A DNA stretch of 64,000 nucleotides from JAFGRU01 sp016934985 (lineage in GTDB: Bacteria; Desulfobacterota; Desulfuromonadia; Desulfuromonadales; JAAYDE01), in the NCBI GenBank assembly GCA_963665045.2, contig CAXXJQ010000003.1, positions 1,426,001 through 1,490,000 on the forward strand. The letters are read 5' to 3'. This document shows positions 52,399 through 61,805 of this stretch, in pieces. The first letter of the stretch is position 1; every line of letters begins with the position of its first letter. Under the pieces are notes generated by a model that had not been told where the DNA came from, did no database searches, and saw only the letters and a program-made list of their open reading frames with translations. A program made the position numbers and the translations under genes.

Positions 52399-53123
52399 CG
52401 TTTCTCCAAAGCCAGCTTTTGCAGATGAACCAGTGTTGCACACCCGCCCAGGGCAATTTTTTTCAGAATTTCAAATTGATCTTCGGAAAAAGGCTCCTCT
52501 TCGGCCGTTCCCTGAATCTCCACAAAACGTCCCGACTCGGTTACCACAAAATTCATATCGACAGAAGCTGAGGAGTCTTCCGAATAATCCAGGTCCAATA
52601 ATGCATTATCCCCGACAATCCCGACACTGACCGCCGCAACCCATTCCTTCATGGGATCGGATTTCAGCAACTGCTTGTCCAACAAGGTATCCAGGGCACA
52701 ACGTAAAGCAAGGCAGGCACCCGTAATGGAAGCGGTCCGAGTGCCGCCATCGGCCTGCAGTACATCGCAATCGACAACAATACTTCTCTCCCCAAGAGCG
52801 TTGAGATCAACGATGGCACGTAACGAGCGGCCGATCAAACGCTGAATTTCAAGGGTTCTGCCACCTGGACGCCCGCGATTTACCTCTCTGGGCGAGCGGC
52901 TCTGGGTGGCCCGGGGGAGCATGGCGTATTCGGCCGTCACCCAACCTCGCCCCTCGCCACGCATGAACGGCGGCACCGACTCTTCAACCGAAGCATTGCA
53001 CAGGACCACGGTTTCCCCAAAAGAGATCAGCACTGATCCTTCCGCATAACGGTTGTATCCAAGATCAAAACGGATGGCACGCAGGTCCTCGGGACCACGA
53101 CCGTCGGTACGCAAAGCGGTCAC
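52395..53123 (-). CDS. rph: Ribonuclease PH
   Basis: 242 residues. RTDGRGPEDLRAIRFDLGYNRYAEGSVLISFGETVVLCNASVE, AEYAMLPRATQSRSPRE, GRTLEIQRLIGRSLRAIVDL, DCDVLQADGGTRTASITGA and DLDYSEDSSASVDMNFV: complete catalytic set. Phosphorolytic 3' trimming of tRNA and other RNAs. Overlaps its neighbours by 4 bp on each side. Confidence 0.97.
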   Translation of the reverse strand: MTALRTDGRGPEDLRAIRFDLGYNRYAEGSVLISFGETVVLCNASVEESVPPFMRGEGRGWVTAEYAMLPRATQSRSPREVNRGRPGGRTLEIQRLIGRSLRAIVDLNALGERSIVVDCDVLQADGGTRTASITGACLALRCALDTLLDKQLLKSDPMKEWVAAVSVGIVGDNALLDLDYSEDSSASVDMNFVVTESGRFVEIQGTAEEEPFSEDQFEILKKIALGGCATLVHLQKLALEKR

Positions 53124-54211
53124 GGCATTTTCTCCTTTTGGGAATCGGAAAACTCCTGAATGGCGTTAAAAATGACATTGGCAAGGTTTTTCTGGTAGTC
53201 CTCATCAACAAGGCGGGCTTTTTCCTCCGGATTGGTAAGATATCCCATTTCGACCAAAACGCTGGGCAGGTCTCCACGCCCGAGAGGAAGGAGCTGGGCC
53301 GTCTGAATGGGGTTGACAATAAAACCCGCCCTTTTGAGCATATCGGCCAGATAATCGGCCAAAAGACGGCTCCCCATGTCGTTTCCCGCGCCACGGTCCT
53401 TTTCCGGCCCGTTTTCCGGACGGATATACAGAGTGATGCCTTGGGCCTCGGGCCTGAAACCTGCCTGAGCATGAAGCAGGATCAGAGCATCTACCTGCGG
53501 TTCATTAGCCACCTGATGGCGTTTTTCCAGGCTCAGGGAATAGTCCTTGTCACGGGTCAAAAAAACCGGAATGCCAAGCCGCATCTTGACATTTTTTGCC
53601 AGCAGGCGAGCCACTTCCAGAACGACATCCTTCTCTTTCACCCCGTCGAGACCGACACTGCCGGGATCTGTTCCGCCATGGCCGGGATCAATTGCCAGGC
53701 CGCGCAGGCCGGAACCTGCTTCAACATCCTTTTTCTTTAAAAGAAAAGCGAAAAGACGATCCAGGGAAGTGTCCTGACCCGTGGGAGTGCTGAAGGTCGG
53801 ATCCAGATTCTGGAACTGGACGGCGATGCCGAGGAGGGAAGGAAGCTGTTCATAAAGGAAGTCCTCAGCCACCCGCAACTTGCCGTCAATAAAAAGAGGA
53901 GGATGGGGCAGCGGGACAAAACGGGTCCGAAGACGAAGGTAGCGACAGCCGGGAAAAATCACCGCCGTACCCTGGGGAGTTTTAATGCTGTAAATGTGTT
54001 CGACTGAATCCCAATGTCCGACCATGCCCAAAGCAGGAAGGGCCTGGTCAAGAGCAACATAAGCTACTCCGCCCTGATTGTAGACCTCTTGAATAATCAC
54101 CGGCGCCCTCCCGCTAAGGGAGAGTTCAACGGCAGCCTCCGCAAATGGAGGAAGGATAAAGGCGAATAAAAGGAAAAGGCTCAGTCTGAGGAAGGTCGAG
54201 ATTTTCACCAT
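53120..54211 (-). CDS. N-acetylmuramoyl-L-alanine amidase (AmiC-like)
   Basis: 363 residues from ATG 54211; the open frame extends 15 codons without a signal-peptide start. Signal peptide (about 1-27), a beta-rich copper-amine-oxidase-like/AMIN-like region (EVYNQGGVAYVALDQALPALGM), and the zinc amidase_3 domain: LAIDPGHGGTDPGSVG, VFLTRDKDYSLSLEKRHQVAN, ALILLHAQAG and SVLVEMGYLTNPEE. Cleaves the stem peptide from septal peptidoglycan. Heads the amidase-rph-rdgB unit. Confidence 0.93.
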   Translation of the reverse strand: MVKISTFLRLSLFLLFAFILPPFAEAAVELSLSGRAPVIIQEVYNQGGVAYVALDQALPALGMVGHWDSVEHIYSIKTPQGTAVIFPGCRYLRLRTRFVPLPHPPLFIDGKLRVAEDFLYEQLPSLLGIAVQFQNLDPTFSTPTGQDTSLDRLFAFLLKKKDVEAGSGLRGLAIDPGHGGTDPGSVGLDGVKEKDVVLEVARLLAKNVKMRLGIPVFLTRDKDYSLSLEKRHQVANEPQVDALILLHAQAGFRPEAQGITLYIRPENGPEKDRGAGNDMGSRLLADYLADMLKRAGFIVNPIQTAQLLPLGRGDLPSVLVEMGYLTNPEEKARLVDEDYQKNLANVIFNAIQEFSDSQKEKMP

Positions 54212-54337
54212 GGACAACCCATCGTAAATATGAAATTGGTTAACGCCCTGAACCAATGGATATTGTTATAAAATCGTGGTTGATTTTTTAAATTATAACT
54301 TTTGACGGTACATTGCAAGAAAGTCAACATTTATTAA

Positions 54338-54405
54338 TGCCAGGCGATAATTCATTTAAAAAGACTCGTGCGCCCATTGAAAGGGGATCTTTCCGCCGCC
54401 TGGCA
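54338..54405. repeat. 9-bp inverted repeat between the DHH and amidase genes
   Basis: TGCCAGGCG (54338-54346) and CGCCTGGCA (54397-54405) are perfect complements around a 50-base loop. Function unknown; on the minus strand the element lies in the DHH 3' region. Confidence 0.4.
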
Positions 54406-54499
54406 ACAGTTTAACCCATGGATATGTTCATGAGGCACCTGAATTGGGCAGGGCCAGTCAATTTCGAGCAAGTTGAAAAATCGCTCTGCGGCAGGCGTT

Positions 54500-55534
54500 T
54501 CAGGAGGGCAATAATCTATGCCCAGGCGCTTCGCTTTTGAGATGGTTGAGAAGGCGTTCGGTCAAAGTCGCCTGAAGTTTTCGCTGGGCGCCTAGGTCGC
54601 TGTCCATGGGCACGATTTGTCCTCCGGCCATCATGCCGTGGCCGCCGCTGGTGCCGAGATCCTTCATCAATGCCCTTATCAGTTGGTCGGCGCCCCCGTC
54701 TTTACTCAAAGTGCGCAAGGAAATCACTTCTTTATCGAGAAAAAGACCCATTCCCAAGACGATGGAAACACCTTCCATACGCAAAAGAAAATCAGCCATC
54801 TCCGCCACCATGTCCGGATTATTAATGGTAAAGAGATTAAAAATCAGTATGTCGTCATAGGTCCAGGCATTTTCCAAAGCTTTATTGAAGGAAAAAAAAT
54901 AACTGCGGGGTACTTTGGGGTGGGTAATTTCGAATAGAATACGGTTGTTGACCATGGGGAAAAGAGTTAAATAGGCCTCGCGGTCGGCGGGGCACCACTC
55001 CCGCCCCAGTTCCTGGGTCTCCGACTTGATGGCATAATAAATAATGGTCGCCAGCCGCGTCCCGAACGAGACATTTTGAGCCATGAGATATTCAAAAAGG
55101 ATGGTCGCGGAACATCCGTAGTCCTCACGAATGTCAACCCAGCGGCAGGACTTCGTATTTTCACGTATGGGATGGTGATCGATCACTAAATCGACCTTGA
55201 GGTTCTCTCCAAGAGAATTGTTGCCGGTACCGGGTTGGGTATCCACCAGGCAGACGACTTTGAAATCGGCAGGGTTGAGAGTCTCGATATGAACCGCGTC
55301 AATATCCAGCTTGCTGACCATGACCCGGTTTTCCCCACGCCCGATAATACCACCGTAGGCCAGGACACAGTGATTGCCGCTTTTCACAACAATGAAATGC
55401 TTCAGGGCCATGGCCGCCGCCAACGAATCTGGGTCGGGGTTGTCATGGGCAAGAATCAGCACTTTCCCCCGGCCGCGCAACCACTCAGCAAGCTTCCCTG
55501 AAATTTCCCGGGATTTTTCCAGATCCAGGGTCAT
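54500..55534 (-). CDS. DHH-family phosphoesterase (NrnA/Bifunctional oligoribonuclease-like)
   Basis: 344 residues. DHH domain LILAHDNPDPDSLAAAMAL, DTQPGTG, DLVIDHHPIREN and a DHHA1 domain with GGHGMMAGGQ. Manganese-dependent enzymes of this type degrade nanoRNA, pAp or cyclic dinucleotides. Given the number of c-di-GMP-type domains in the window, cyclic dinucleotide breakdown is possible but not shown. 27 bp after the LOG-like gene, same strand. Confidence 0.87.
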   Translation of the reverse strand: MTLDLEKSREISGKLAEWLRGRGKVLILAHDNPDPDSLAAAMALKHFIVVKSGNHCVLAYGGIIGRGENRVMVSKLDIDAVHIETLNPADFKVVCLVDTQPGTGNNSLGENLKVDLVIDHHPIRENTKSCRWVDIREDYGCSATILFEYLMAQNVSFGTRLATIIYYAIKSETQELGREWCPADREAYLTLFPMVNNRILFEITHPKVPRSYFFSFNKALENAWTYDDILIFNLFTINNPDMVAEMADFLLRMEGVSIVLGMGLFLDKEVISLRTLSKDGGADQLIRALMKDLGTSGGHGMMAGGQIVPMDSDLGAQRKLQATLTERLLNHLKSEAPGHRLLPS

Positions 55535-55561
55535 GTTTGATTCTTTCCTTGCAAGAGATTT

Positions 55562-56050
55562 TCAGGAAATCCGGGCAAAGACCTCGGCAACCGCCTCTTC
55601 GGGAGAAGCAACATAAACAACACCGGGGATATCCGGCCAGGAAGCGATGGCAATGACCGGCCGTCCGAGCTTTAAAGCCACAGCCATTTCGGAGAGGGTA
55701 CCATATTCTCCCTCAATGGCAATAAGTGCCTGAGAAGTATGGGCAATAATGACATTGCGGGCATGCCCCATATTGGTGGTTATGGCAAGGCTGACATAAG
55801 GGTTGGCCTCGCAGGCCTCGGAACCCGGGAGGATGCCGATGGTCTCGCCGCCCTGGCGGGAACAGCCACGGCAGGCCCCTTCCATGACCCCGCCGAGACC
55901 GCCGCAAACCACGGCCCCCCCTCTTTCGGCAATAAGGCGGCCGATCTCCTCAGCCTGGGCGTAACCATTGGGAGAGGCCTTTGCAGCACCGATAACGCCG
56001 ATTAAAGGCCTCTTTTTTTGAAGGGTTGCCGGAAAATCATCAGGTTGCAT
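55562..56050 (-). CDS. SLOG/LOG-like nucleotide-binding protein (TIGR00725)
   Basis: 162 residues. IGVIGAAKASPNGYAQAEEIGRLIAERGGAVVCGGLGGVMEGACRG contains the GGxxGxM Rossmann loop of lysine-decarboxylase-like proteins, then SQALIAIEGEYGTLSEMAVALKLGRPVIAI with the PGGxGTxxE-like element (EGEYGTLSE). Likely binds a nucleotide; enzymatic role unknown. Overlaps the TPR gene by 11 bp. Confidence 0.88.
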   Translation of the reverse strand: MQPDDFPATLQKKRPLIGVIGAAKASPNGYAQAEEIGRLIAERGGAVVCGGLGGVMEGACRGCSRQGGETIGILPGSEACEANPYVSLAITTNMGHARNVIIAHTSQALIAIEGEYGTLSEMAVALKLGRPVIAIASWPDIPGVVYVASPEEAVAEVFARIS

Positions 56051-57299
56051 TACGTATCCGGATCAACTGGAGAAAGGTGGGATTCTGGCGAATGGCGTCA
56101 AAAGCCGGGTCTTCCCAAGCCTGGTCAAGAAAGTGCTGGTCCCGCGAAGACGCCTCGGACAAGGCCTTAACAGCATCATGAGCGTTACCCTGCAGGGCCA
56201 GCACCGTGGCACGGCCGTAATGAGCCAACGGCAGGTCCCCGGCTTTTTTCAGCATCATGTCAAAACAGGCAAGCGCGTCTTCGAGCTTTCTTAATTCCTT
56301 GAGAACATTACCCTTGATATTCAGAGTTTGGATGGAGTCGGGATTGCGCACCAGGCTTTCATCAAGGGCTTTCAGAGCCTCGGGCAATTTCCCGGATTCA
56401 AGGAAGATTATGCCCCGGTAAAGCAAGGTGTCGTGACGACCGGGATTGACCTCTTCAGCTTTGTCCAACAGTTCCAAAAGAGATTCATGGGGACCCCGCT
56501 CGATCATCAAACGGATGTTATCGAAAACCGCATCGACAAGACCTGGACCGAACTCTATGGATTTTGCAAAGCTGTTTTCCGCCTCTTCGTACTGCCCCAG
56601 GCGCAGATACGACAAGCCAAGATTGAAATGATAGGTTGCATCTTTTGGAGCAAGCTCGACGGCCTTTTCAAAACAGGCCAGGGCCTCACGATTGCGATCC
56701 ATGGCCGACAAAACATAGCCAAGACCGTTATGGCTGGCTGCATCATTGGGGAAGGTTTTCAAAGCCGTTTGAAAGCTGGTCAAAGCTTTATCGTAATCAC
56801 CAAGACGGTTAAGAAGGTAACCACGCTGAAAATAATTCTCCTGATTTTCGGGCAGGCGCTGTAAAGCTTTTCGATAATAATCGCTGGCCTCTTCCTCACG
56901 TTTTAGAGCATCGAGGACATTGCCAATATGAATAAAGGATTCTGGAAAATCGGGCTGCAGTTCAGTACAGCGCAAAAAATGCTCCACAGCCTTTTCCAGA
57001 TTTCCCGCTCTTTCCAGCAAAACCCCATAATTATGATGGGTACCAGCATTTTCCGGATCAAAAAGGAGGGCCTTTTGAAACAGGGCCGAAGCCATAGAGT
57101 TATCGTTAAGATTGTAGGCGGCCACAGCTGCCAAATTCAGGGAATCAAGGTCCATGGGGTTGTCTTCGAGCGCTTCCTGCGCCAATTCCAACACCTCTTG
57201 AAAATTGCCCCGATGAAGAGCCAGGTGGGCCGCACGCAGTTTTTCGAACTTATCCTCGGGGCCCTTCTCTTCCAGAAAAAATTCAAAATCCTTATTCAT
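56040..57299 (-). CDS. TPR-repeat protein
   Basis: 419 residues with no signal peptide. About ten tetratricopeptide repeats from residue 20 to 390, e.g. AGTHHNYGVLLERAGNLEKAVEHFLRCTELQP, ENYFQRGYLLNRLGDYDKALTSFQTALKTFP and ATYHFNLGLSYLRLGQYEEAENSFAKSIEFGP. A cytosolic interaction scaffold. First gene of a run TPR, LOG-like, DHH. Confidence 0.9.
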   Translation of the reverse strand: MNKDFEFFLEEKGPEDKFEKLRAAHLALHRGNFQEVLELAQEALEDNPMDLDSLNLAAVAAYNLNDNSMASALFQKALLFDPENAGTHHNYGVLLERAGNLEKAVEHFLRCTELQPDFPESFIHIGNVLDALKREEEASDYYRKALQRLPENQENYFQRGYLLNRLGDYDKALTSFQTALKTFPNDAASHNGLGYVLSAMDRNREALACFEKAVELAPKDATYHFNLGLSYLRLGQYEEAENSFAKSIEFGPGLVDAVFDNIRLMIERGPHESLLELLDKAEEVNPGRHDTLLYRGIIFLESGKLPEALKALDESLVRNPDSIQTLNIKGNVLKELRKLEDALACFDMMLKKAGDLPLAHYGRATVLALQGNAHDAVKALSEASSRDQHFLDQAWEDPAFDAIRQNPTFLQLIRIRNAT

Positions 57300-57564
57300 C
57301 TATACTCCAAAAATCAAGTCCCCGTTTTTAGACCAAAACAGGAGGGACCAGAGAACTTCCAGTTTTCCTCACCTTGAAAGCCTGTCAGACTTGAGGGACC
57401 ACAACAAGAAAAAGGGAAATCAAGAACAGCTTTTCGCAAATTCAAGAGCGAATAGCGGGACTATTTTTCGAAAATCTGCAGAAATATGGGTCTAGTTACC
57501 TTTTTTGCAGTAGATTCATCTCCAGGTTCGACAGGTTCCTAATTCAAGGTAAAAAGTTTAATAA

Positions 57565-58194
57565 TCAGATGGCCGAATCAAAAGCCGCCTGAAAAAAATC
57601 ACGCTCGCATTCCATAGCGTAGCGGTAGGTAGCTGCAACCAGATCATCTCTTCCGTCAGCATATTTATCCACTAATGCCTCCAGATCGCAGGCCAACTCT
57701 TCTATCTCATGACTGCTGTAAGTACGAATCCAATCGCTGTAGCCATGTTCAGACGGATTTTTGGCGGCCAGCTCCTGTCCCAGCCATGCATAAAGACGCA
57801 TACAGGGTGTCAGGGCGGTTACCGTCAAGCCGGTATCATGCCCCCAGGCGGTCGCCATGACAAAATCGGTGTAACGCCGGGTTGCCGCAGCAGGTTTCAC
57901 CTTTTCGACATTGACGCCCCATTCCTGAGCATACTTGCCATGCAACTTCAACTCACCCAAAACCCCTTCCGCCAATTTGTGAAGTTTGATGAAGTCCTCC
58001 CAATCAGGGGCTTTTGCCCCGGCGATTATATAAGCGCGGGCAAACGCTTTCAGGAAAAAGGAATCCTGACTGACATAATAGGAAAATTTCCCCTTAGCCA
58101 AAGAACCATCCAGGATTCCCTGAACAAAAGGGTTGTGCAGGGAAGCTAAAGCCAATTCTCGATTTTCATTCCAAAGTTGTTTGGACAGGGACAT
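57565..58194 (-). CDS. tenA: TenA/thiaminase-II family protein
   Basis: 209 residues. All-helical TenA fold: HNPFVQGILDGSLAKGKFSYYVSQDSFFLKAFARAYIIAGAKA, TGLTVTALTPCMRLYAWLGQEL with the catalytic Cys, and FQAAFDSAI at the end (YSSHEIEELACDLEALVD before it). Salvages aminomethyl-pyrimidine for thiamine synthesis. No TPP riboswitch signature found upstream. Confidence 0.93.
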   Translation of the reverse strand: MSLSKQLWNENRELALASLHNPFVQGILDGSLAKGKFSYYVSQDSFFLKAFARAYIIAGAKAPDWEDFIKLHKLAEGVLGELKLHGKYAQEWGVNVEKVKPAAATRRYTDFVMATAWGHDTGLTVTALTPCMRLYAWLGQELAAKNPSEHGYSDWIRTYSSHEIEELACDLEALVDKYADGRDDLVAATYRYAMECERDFFQAAFDSAI

Positions 58195-58321
58195 ATTCCA
58201 GACCTCTCAAAAAAATTTTTATCAGAAAAATGCTCACCATTTTCTCTGTTAAAAGAAGAAGACAGTTCACTTTTTCGACCGACATTGCCATGCGGGCATG
58301 TTTAGGCGTTATTGTTCACCC

Positions 58322-58421
58322 TGATGGACTCCCTCCCGGCACCGAGGGAAAGTTTTCTGGCACCGTTGAAGCCCCGGAGATGGGTTAATCAAGCCTAAGA
58401 AAGGGGCGTGTAAGGCCATCA
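58322..58421. ncRNA. Candidate multibranched RNA element
   Basis: Closing stem TGATGG (58322-58327)/CCATCA (58416-58421) encloses a hairpin TCCCTC/GAGGGA (58330-58349) and a longer arm GCCCC (58371-58375)/GGGGC (58403-58407). GGCACCG occurs twice inside. Three-way layout like a riboswitch, but no known class fits. Strand undecided. Confidence 0.35.
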
Positions 58422-58494
58422 ACATGAAAAAACGCTGCCCTTGAAGCTATATTACCTTAGTTCTTTCCTTAGTGTAAATTTTCAATTTTCACCT

Positions 58495-58543
58495 GGGGGA
58501 GGTAATTCCTTTCCAAAACAAGGAATGACACTAATTTCCCCCC
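58495..58543. repeat. Long imperfect hairpin
   Basis: GGGGGA/TCCCCC outer stem (58495-58500 with 58537-58542) and ATTCCTT/AAGGAAT inner stem (58505-58511 with 58520-58526). Confidence 0.45.
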
Positions 58544-58694
58544 TGAGCCCCCAAAAAAACCGCCAAAAAAAGACAGGCTTTCTATCGGCTTCAAAGTTGC
58601 ATGGGCAAAGGAAGTTTTTTAACGGAAGTGAACAACCTGGGAAAATTGATCTTTTTTAAAATTTCAAAGGCCTCCCACCTGACATGTTTCTGAC

Positions 58695-58800
58695 GAGAGA
58701 CAGGCTAAAAGGGGGAGAAGCCGCCGGGTGGTTGCCGGCCCGAAGTTTCAACTTTTCGGTCTCTCATAGCCATTGGAAACAGCTTTCGACGTCGGCAACC
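58695..58800 (+). ncRNA. Candidate structured RNA with two mutually interleaved pairings
   Basis: GAGAGAC (58695-58701) pairs with GTCTCTC (58759-58765); GGTTGCCG (58730-58737) pairs with CGGCAACC (58793-58800). The two cross, so they form either a pseudoknot or alternative states. A CCGAA/TTCGG hairpin lies between. The plus-strand terminator at 58845 follows, which favours a plus-strand transcript. Confidence 0.4.
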
Positions 58801-58844
58801 CCCCCAATAAAAGACCTTTTCGCAGGTTTCAAAATTGTGTATTT

Positions 58845-58887
58845 GCCCTTGCGCTAAATTCCCTCCTCCGGCGCAGGGGCTTTTTTT
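58845..58887 (+). terminator. Rho-independent terminator with no gene before it
   Basis: 10-bp stem GCCCTTGCGC (58845-58854)/GCGCAGGGGC (58871-58880), one wobble, then seven T. It implies a plus-strand transcript ending here, upstream of which there is no coding gene for over 600 bases. Confidence 0.7.
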
Positions 58888-59122
58888 ATCCGCTGCTGCA
58901 AACGCTGTTTGTCATTTCCCGTCAGAAAAGATGACACTTTATGAAACGTATCCGGATACACCACCCCAAATTTCAGGCCAGCTTCTAAAACTGCTCAAAC
59001 CAGGTTTTCACCTGGAATAGTCCGTTGTTTGGAGGATAAAATATCGCGATTATCCCATGACTAATTGTCACAACATGCTATGACCCCAACTGTTTTTGAA
59101 AGGTCAGGGGCCATGACCTGCC

Positions 59123-59692
59123 CTAGAGCCCACTAGCTAATACGAATGCCGACTTAGATCGACGCTCTTGATTCCGCTCGAGAATTTTCAGCCAAATCGC
59201 TGCGGTCAAACGGGCATCGTCAAGAGCACGGTGGCAACGGACATCTTCAGCGAGAGGGCCGTTCAAGTGGTAAGCAAGGGTTCCCAACTTGTAATTTCTC
59301 AAGCCTGGAAAAAGTTTCCGGCTCATCTTCAAGGTACAGAGATGGTTATTGTTGAGCTTCAAGCCAAGATTTTGCAACTCGGAGTGAAAAAACCTGAGGT
59401 CAAAAGGGGCATTATGGGCCACCAGAATTGAGTCCCCAATATAACGGATAAATTGCGGGAAAACTTCTTCCGGTCCTGGTTCCCTGTCAAGCATTTGAGT
59501 GGATATCCCATGAATACGCTGAGCAGCCCAGGGAACCGGCACCCCGGGATTAATAAGACTGTGAAATTCATCGTCAATGGCGCCATTGACAATTCTCACC
59601 GCGCCAATTTCAATAACTCTGCCGCCTCTTGCGGGGGACAAACCCGTGGTTTCAAAATCAAAAACCGTATAACAACCGTTTTCACGTATCAT
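59123..59692 (-). CDS. DnaQ-like 3'-5' exonuclease
   Basis: 189 residues. DEDDh motifs: VFDFETTGLSPARGGRVIEIGAV (Asp, Glu), VAHNAPFDLRFFHSEL (Asp) and CHRALDDARLTAAIW (His, Asp). Related to the epsilon subunit of DNA polymerase III but without the polymerase-binding tail, so more likely a stand-alone exonuclease. Separated by a 103-bp gap from the thioesterase gene upstream, same strand. Confidence 0.9.
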   Translation of the reverse strand: MIRENGCYTVFDFETTGLSPARGGRVIEIGAVRIVNGAIDDEFHSLINPGVPVPWAAQRIHGISTQMLDREPGPEEVFPQFIRYIGDSILVAHNAPFDLRFFHSELQNLGLKLNNNHLCTLKMSRKLFPGLRNYKLGTLAYHLNGPLAEDVRCHRALDDARLTAAIWLKILERNQERRSKSAFVLASGL

Positions 59693-59795
59693 TTCATCTA
59701 TTTATTAATATTCCTGCAAAAAACCGCAAAATCGAAACCTTCCCACAAACTCCGCCCAGGGTCTATCAACAAACAAAAATCCGCAGCCAAAACCT

Positions 59796-60521
59796 TTAGA
59801 AAAATGATACTTCCCCGCAAGCAGCAACGGTGTCGCCGGCAGATATGCGGAAAATCCAGTCCGGCTTTTCAAAACCGATCTCAACAGCAACCTCTGCGGC
59901 CGTCACTGGAATTTCATGTTTGAACTGAATTTTGTAACTTTTCAATCTGGGGTGGCTTTCTTCCTGAAACGCCAGGGCCGTCTCCAAATAATCGGCATAA
60001 ATGGCATTGTTCACATGACCATTAGTGTCAATATCGGCACAGCGAGTGGTTATTCGAATTTCTCCTGGACAGGTAACCTCTTTTTCCGGTTTCCATTCAT
60101 CAACAGCTGCCTCGGGCAGAACCATCCCATCGGGAAACAACTGGCGCCCCAGACTCCCCTTGAAATGGACCGGTTTTCTGGTTTTCAAATCCAGGGCAAA
60201 CCATGCGCTGAAGGCAGAGGCGAGATGCTCCTCCCCGCAAAAAACATCAAAATGACGAAAAGCCTTAAAGCCCTTCCGGCCCCCCAGGCGCGTCACCACA
60301 GTCACTTCCTCCCTGTAACCCGGGTAACGGGAGACATCCAGTTCCAGTTTATAAAGAACCCAGCAAAGACCCAGATCCGCCATGGCTTTGTCACCAAAGC
60401 CAATTTTTTCGGCATGAAGAATCGCCGCCTCCTGAAGCAGGCGCAACAAACTGGAAAGACGCATGGTATAATCAGCGCCGAGGGAAAAATATCCGGTATT
60501 GAAAGACAGTCTGTATTCCAT
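59796..60521 (-). CDS. Acyl-ACP thioesterase (FatA/FatB-like)
   Basis: 241 residues. Double hot-dog thioesterase: first repeat FNTGYFSLGADYTMRLSSLLRLLQEAAILHAE with VLYKLELDVSRYPGYREEVTVVTRLGG, second repeat with ADIDTNGHVNNAIYADYLETAL carrying the catalytic Asp/Asn/His, and IQFKHEIPVTAAEVAVE. Releases fatty acids from acyl carrier protein. Bacterial members of this plant-like family are found in anaerobes. Stand-alone. Confidence 0.9.
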   Translation of the reverse strand: MEYRLSFNTGYFSLGADYTMRLSSLLRLLQEAAILHAEKIGFGDKAMADLGLCWVLYKLELDVSRYPGYREEVTVVTRLGGRKGFKAFRHFDVFCGEEHLASAFSAWFALDLKTRKPVHFKGSLGRQLFPDGMVLPEAAVDEWKPEKEVTCPGEIRITTRCADIDTNGHVNNAIYADYLETALAFQEESHPRLKSYKIQFKHEIPVTAAEVAVEIGFEKPDWIFRISAGDTVAACGEVSFF

Positions 60522-60609
60522 TCAAGCATTTCCTACACCATGCCCTGCAAGGCATTGGTCTTGTTATTTATATTTGGAAGTGAAGGTCGTCAACCCATCC
60601 CGGGCAATA

Positions 60610-61584
60610 TCACTCATCATGAGCAAGCCAGGACTTAAGCCAATGCCAGTTACTGCGAAAACCGTTTTCTCCGGCCATGCCTGAAAAACGTTGAGGAGAT
60701 TCCGGGCAATCGGCAGGCCGGGCTTCCATTTCCTTGGCAATTTCCCACAATCGGGCAACTCTCTCTTCCGTATGGGGATGAGTGCGCAACGCAGACGGGG
60801 TCAGATTCCGACGTCGGGGCATAAAAACCGTTTTCCAGAAATTTTGATCATACCCTTCCATTTTTCCCAATGCGGATGCCAGGCTTTTTGGATCACCAGT
60901 CAGGTAAGCGGCGGTCTGATCAGCTTCGAATTCACGTGTCCGGGACAAAGCCAGCTGCAGAAGAGTGCTGACAGCGGGAGCTAAAAGAAGGAGAATTAGA
61001 ACAAGCGGGGAAATGAACATATCGGAAAAAAGGAGAAGGGGCAGATAAAGAAGGATGAGAATCTGGCCAAAGGTGGAAAGAAGGGAGGTAACTCGCGTCA
61101 TGGTATCGGCAACAGTGTGCAGAAACAGATCATTATTGCCGATATGGCCGACCTCATGGGCAAGGATGCCGGCTGTCTCGCGCCAATCCAGTTTGCGCAA
61201 CAGGGCATCAGTCACGACAATGGCTGCATCGCTGCGCCGCCCCATACTGAATGCGTTCATGACGTCATGTTTCAAGAGAAAAAGTTTGGGGGTTGCCGGT
61301 ATCTGAGCCCCCCTGGAAAGCCACCCGAGAATCTCATACAGCCCGCTGGCCTCGGTGGGGCTGAGGTAAACTGCCCCCTGACGCTGCAAAAAAATGCGCG
61401 GGGGGATTTTCGGCGTGGTAGCCATAAGTACCATGCCAAAGCTGATGGACCATAGAATGCCGATTTTCCCCATCAGCATAAATCCCAAAAACCCGAACAG
61501 GGTCAGCATACCCAAAAGGATGATTATGGTCTGAAGGAGATTTTGCCTTTTTTTAAATTGTGGTGTAGCGCAGGGATCTCTCAT
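60610..61584 (-). CDS. HtpX-like M48 membrane metalloprotease
   Basis: 324 residues. Two N-terminal membrane helices (about 18-55), zinc motif ILAHEVGHIGNND (HExxH), two further helices and RTREFEADQTAAYLTG supplying the third ligand. C-terminal THPHTEERVARLWEIAKEM matches HtpX tails. Degrades misfolded membrane proteins. The final 50 residues (PADCPESPQRFSG...) are unusual for the family. Confidence 0.9.
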   Translation of the reverse strand: MRDPCATPQFKKRQNLLQTIIILLGMLTLFGFLGFMLMGKIGILWSISFGMVLMATTPKIPPRIFLQRQGAVYLSPTEASGLYEILGWLSRGAQIPATPKLFLLKHDVMNAFSMGRRSDAAIVVTDALLRKLDWRETAGILAHEVGHIGNNDLFLHTVADTMTRVTSLLSTFGQILILLYLPLLLFSDMFISPLVLILLLLAPAVSTLLQLALSRTREFEADQTAAYLTGDPKSLASALGKMEGYDQNFWKTVFMPRRRNLTPSALRTHPHTEERVARLWEIAKEMEARPADCPESPQRFSGMAGENGFRSNWHWLKSWLAHDE

Positions 61585-61746
61585 CGTCTACCTGGGAAAA
61601 TGGTAACTGTTCAACATATTAAAAACTATCTGCCCTTGGCCGGGAACAGTGGCCTTCGAATTGGGAATTATATTAACACATTAGTTTAAACAGAGTCAGG
61701 ATGGTTTTATCTATGTTCCGGCTTTTAAACCCGTCTTTTTCTAATC

Positions 61747-61783
61747 AAAAGGCTCCGGAACAATCCCCCTCCCGGAGCCTTTT
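61747..61783. terminator. Terminator downstream of the SIMPL gene
   Basis: Perfect 12-bp stem AAAAGGCTCCGG/CCGGAGCCTTTT, correct place for the minus-strand SIMPL gene and able to work on both strands. Confidence 0.88.
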
Positions 61784-61805
61784 CAAAACCAAGGTTTATA
61801 AAAGG

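Larger units (their letters stand above)
58195..59122. other. 928-bp gene-free stretch rich in stem-loops
   Basis: Small open frames (58441-58659, 58835-59020) lack start signals and family features. At least three complex inverted-repeat arrays and a plus-strand terminator are present and are listed separately. Nothing on the minus strand looks like a coding gene. Confidence 0.55.

Noticed and set aside
58195..58450. TPP riboswitch upstream of tenA
   Set aside because: The conserved CTGAGA and ACCTGATCTGG-like elements are absent on the minus strand.
58441..59020. Small open frames as genes
   Set aside because: No ribosome binding sites, low-complexity translation and overlap with strong stem-loops.
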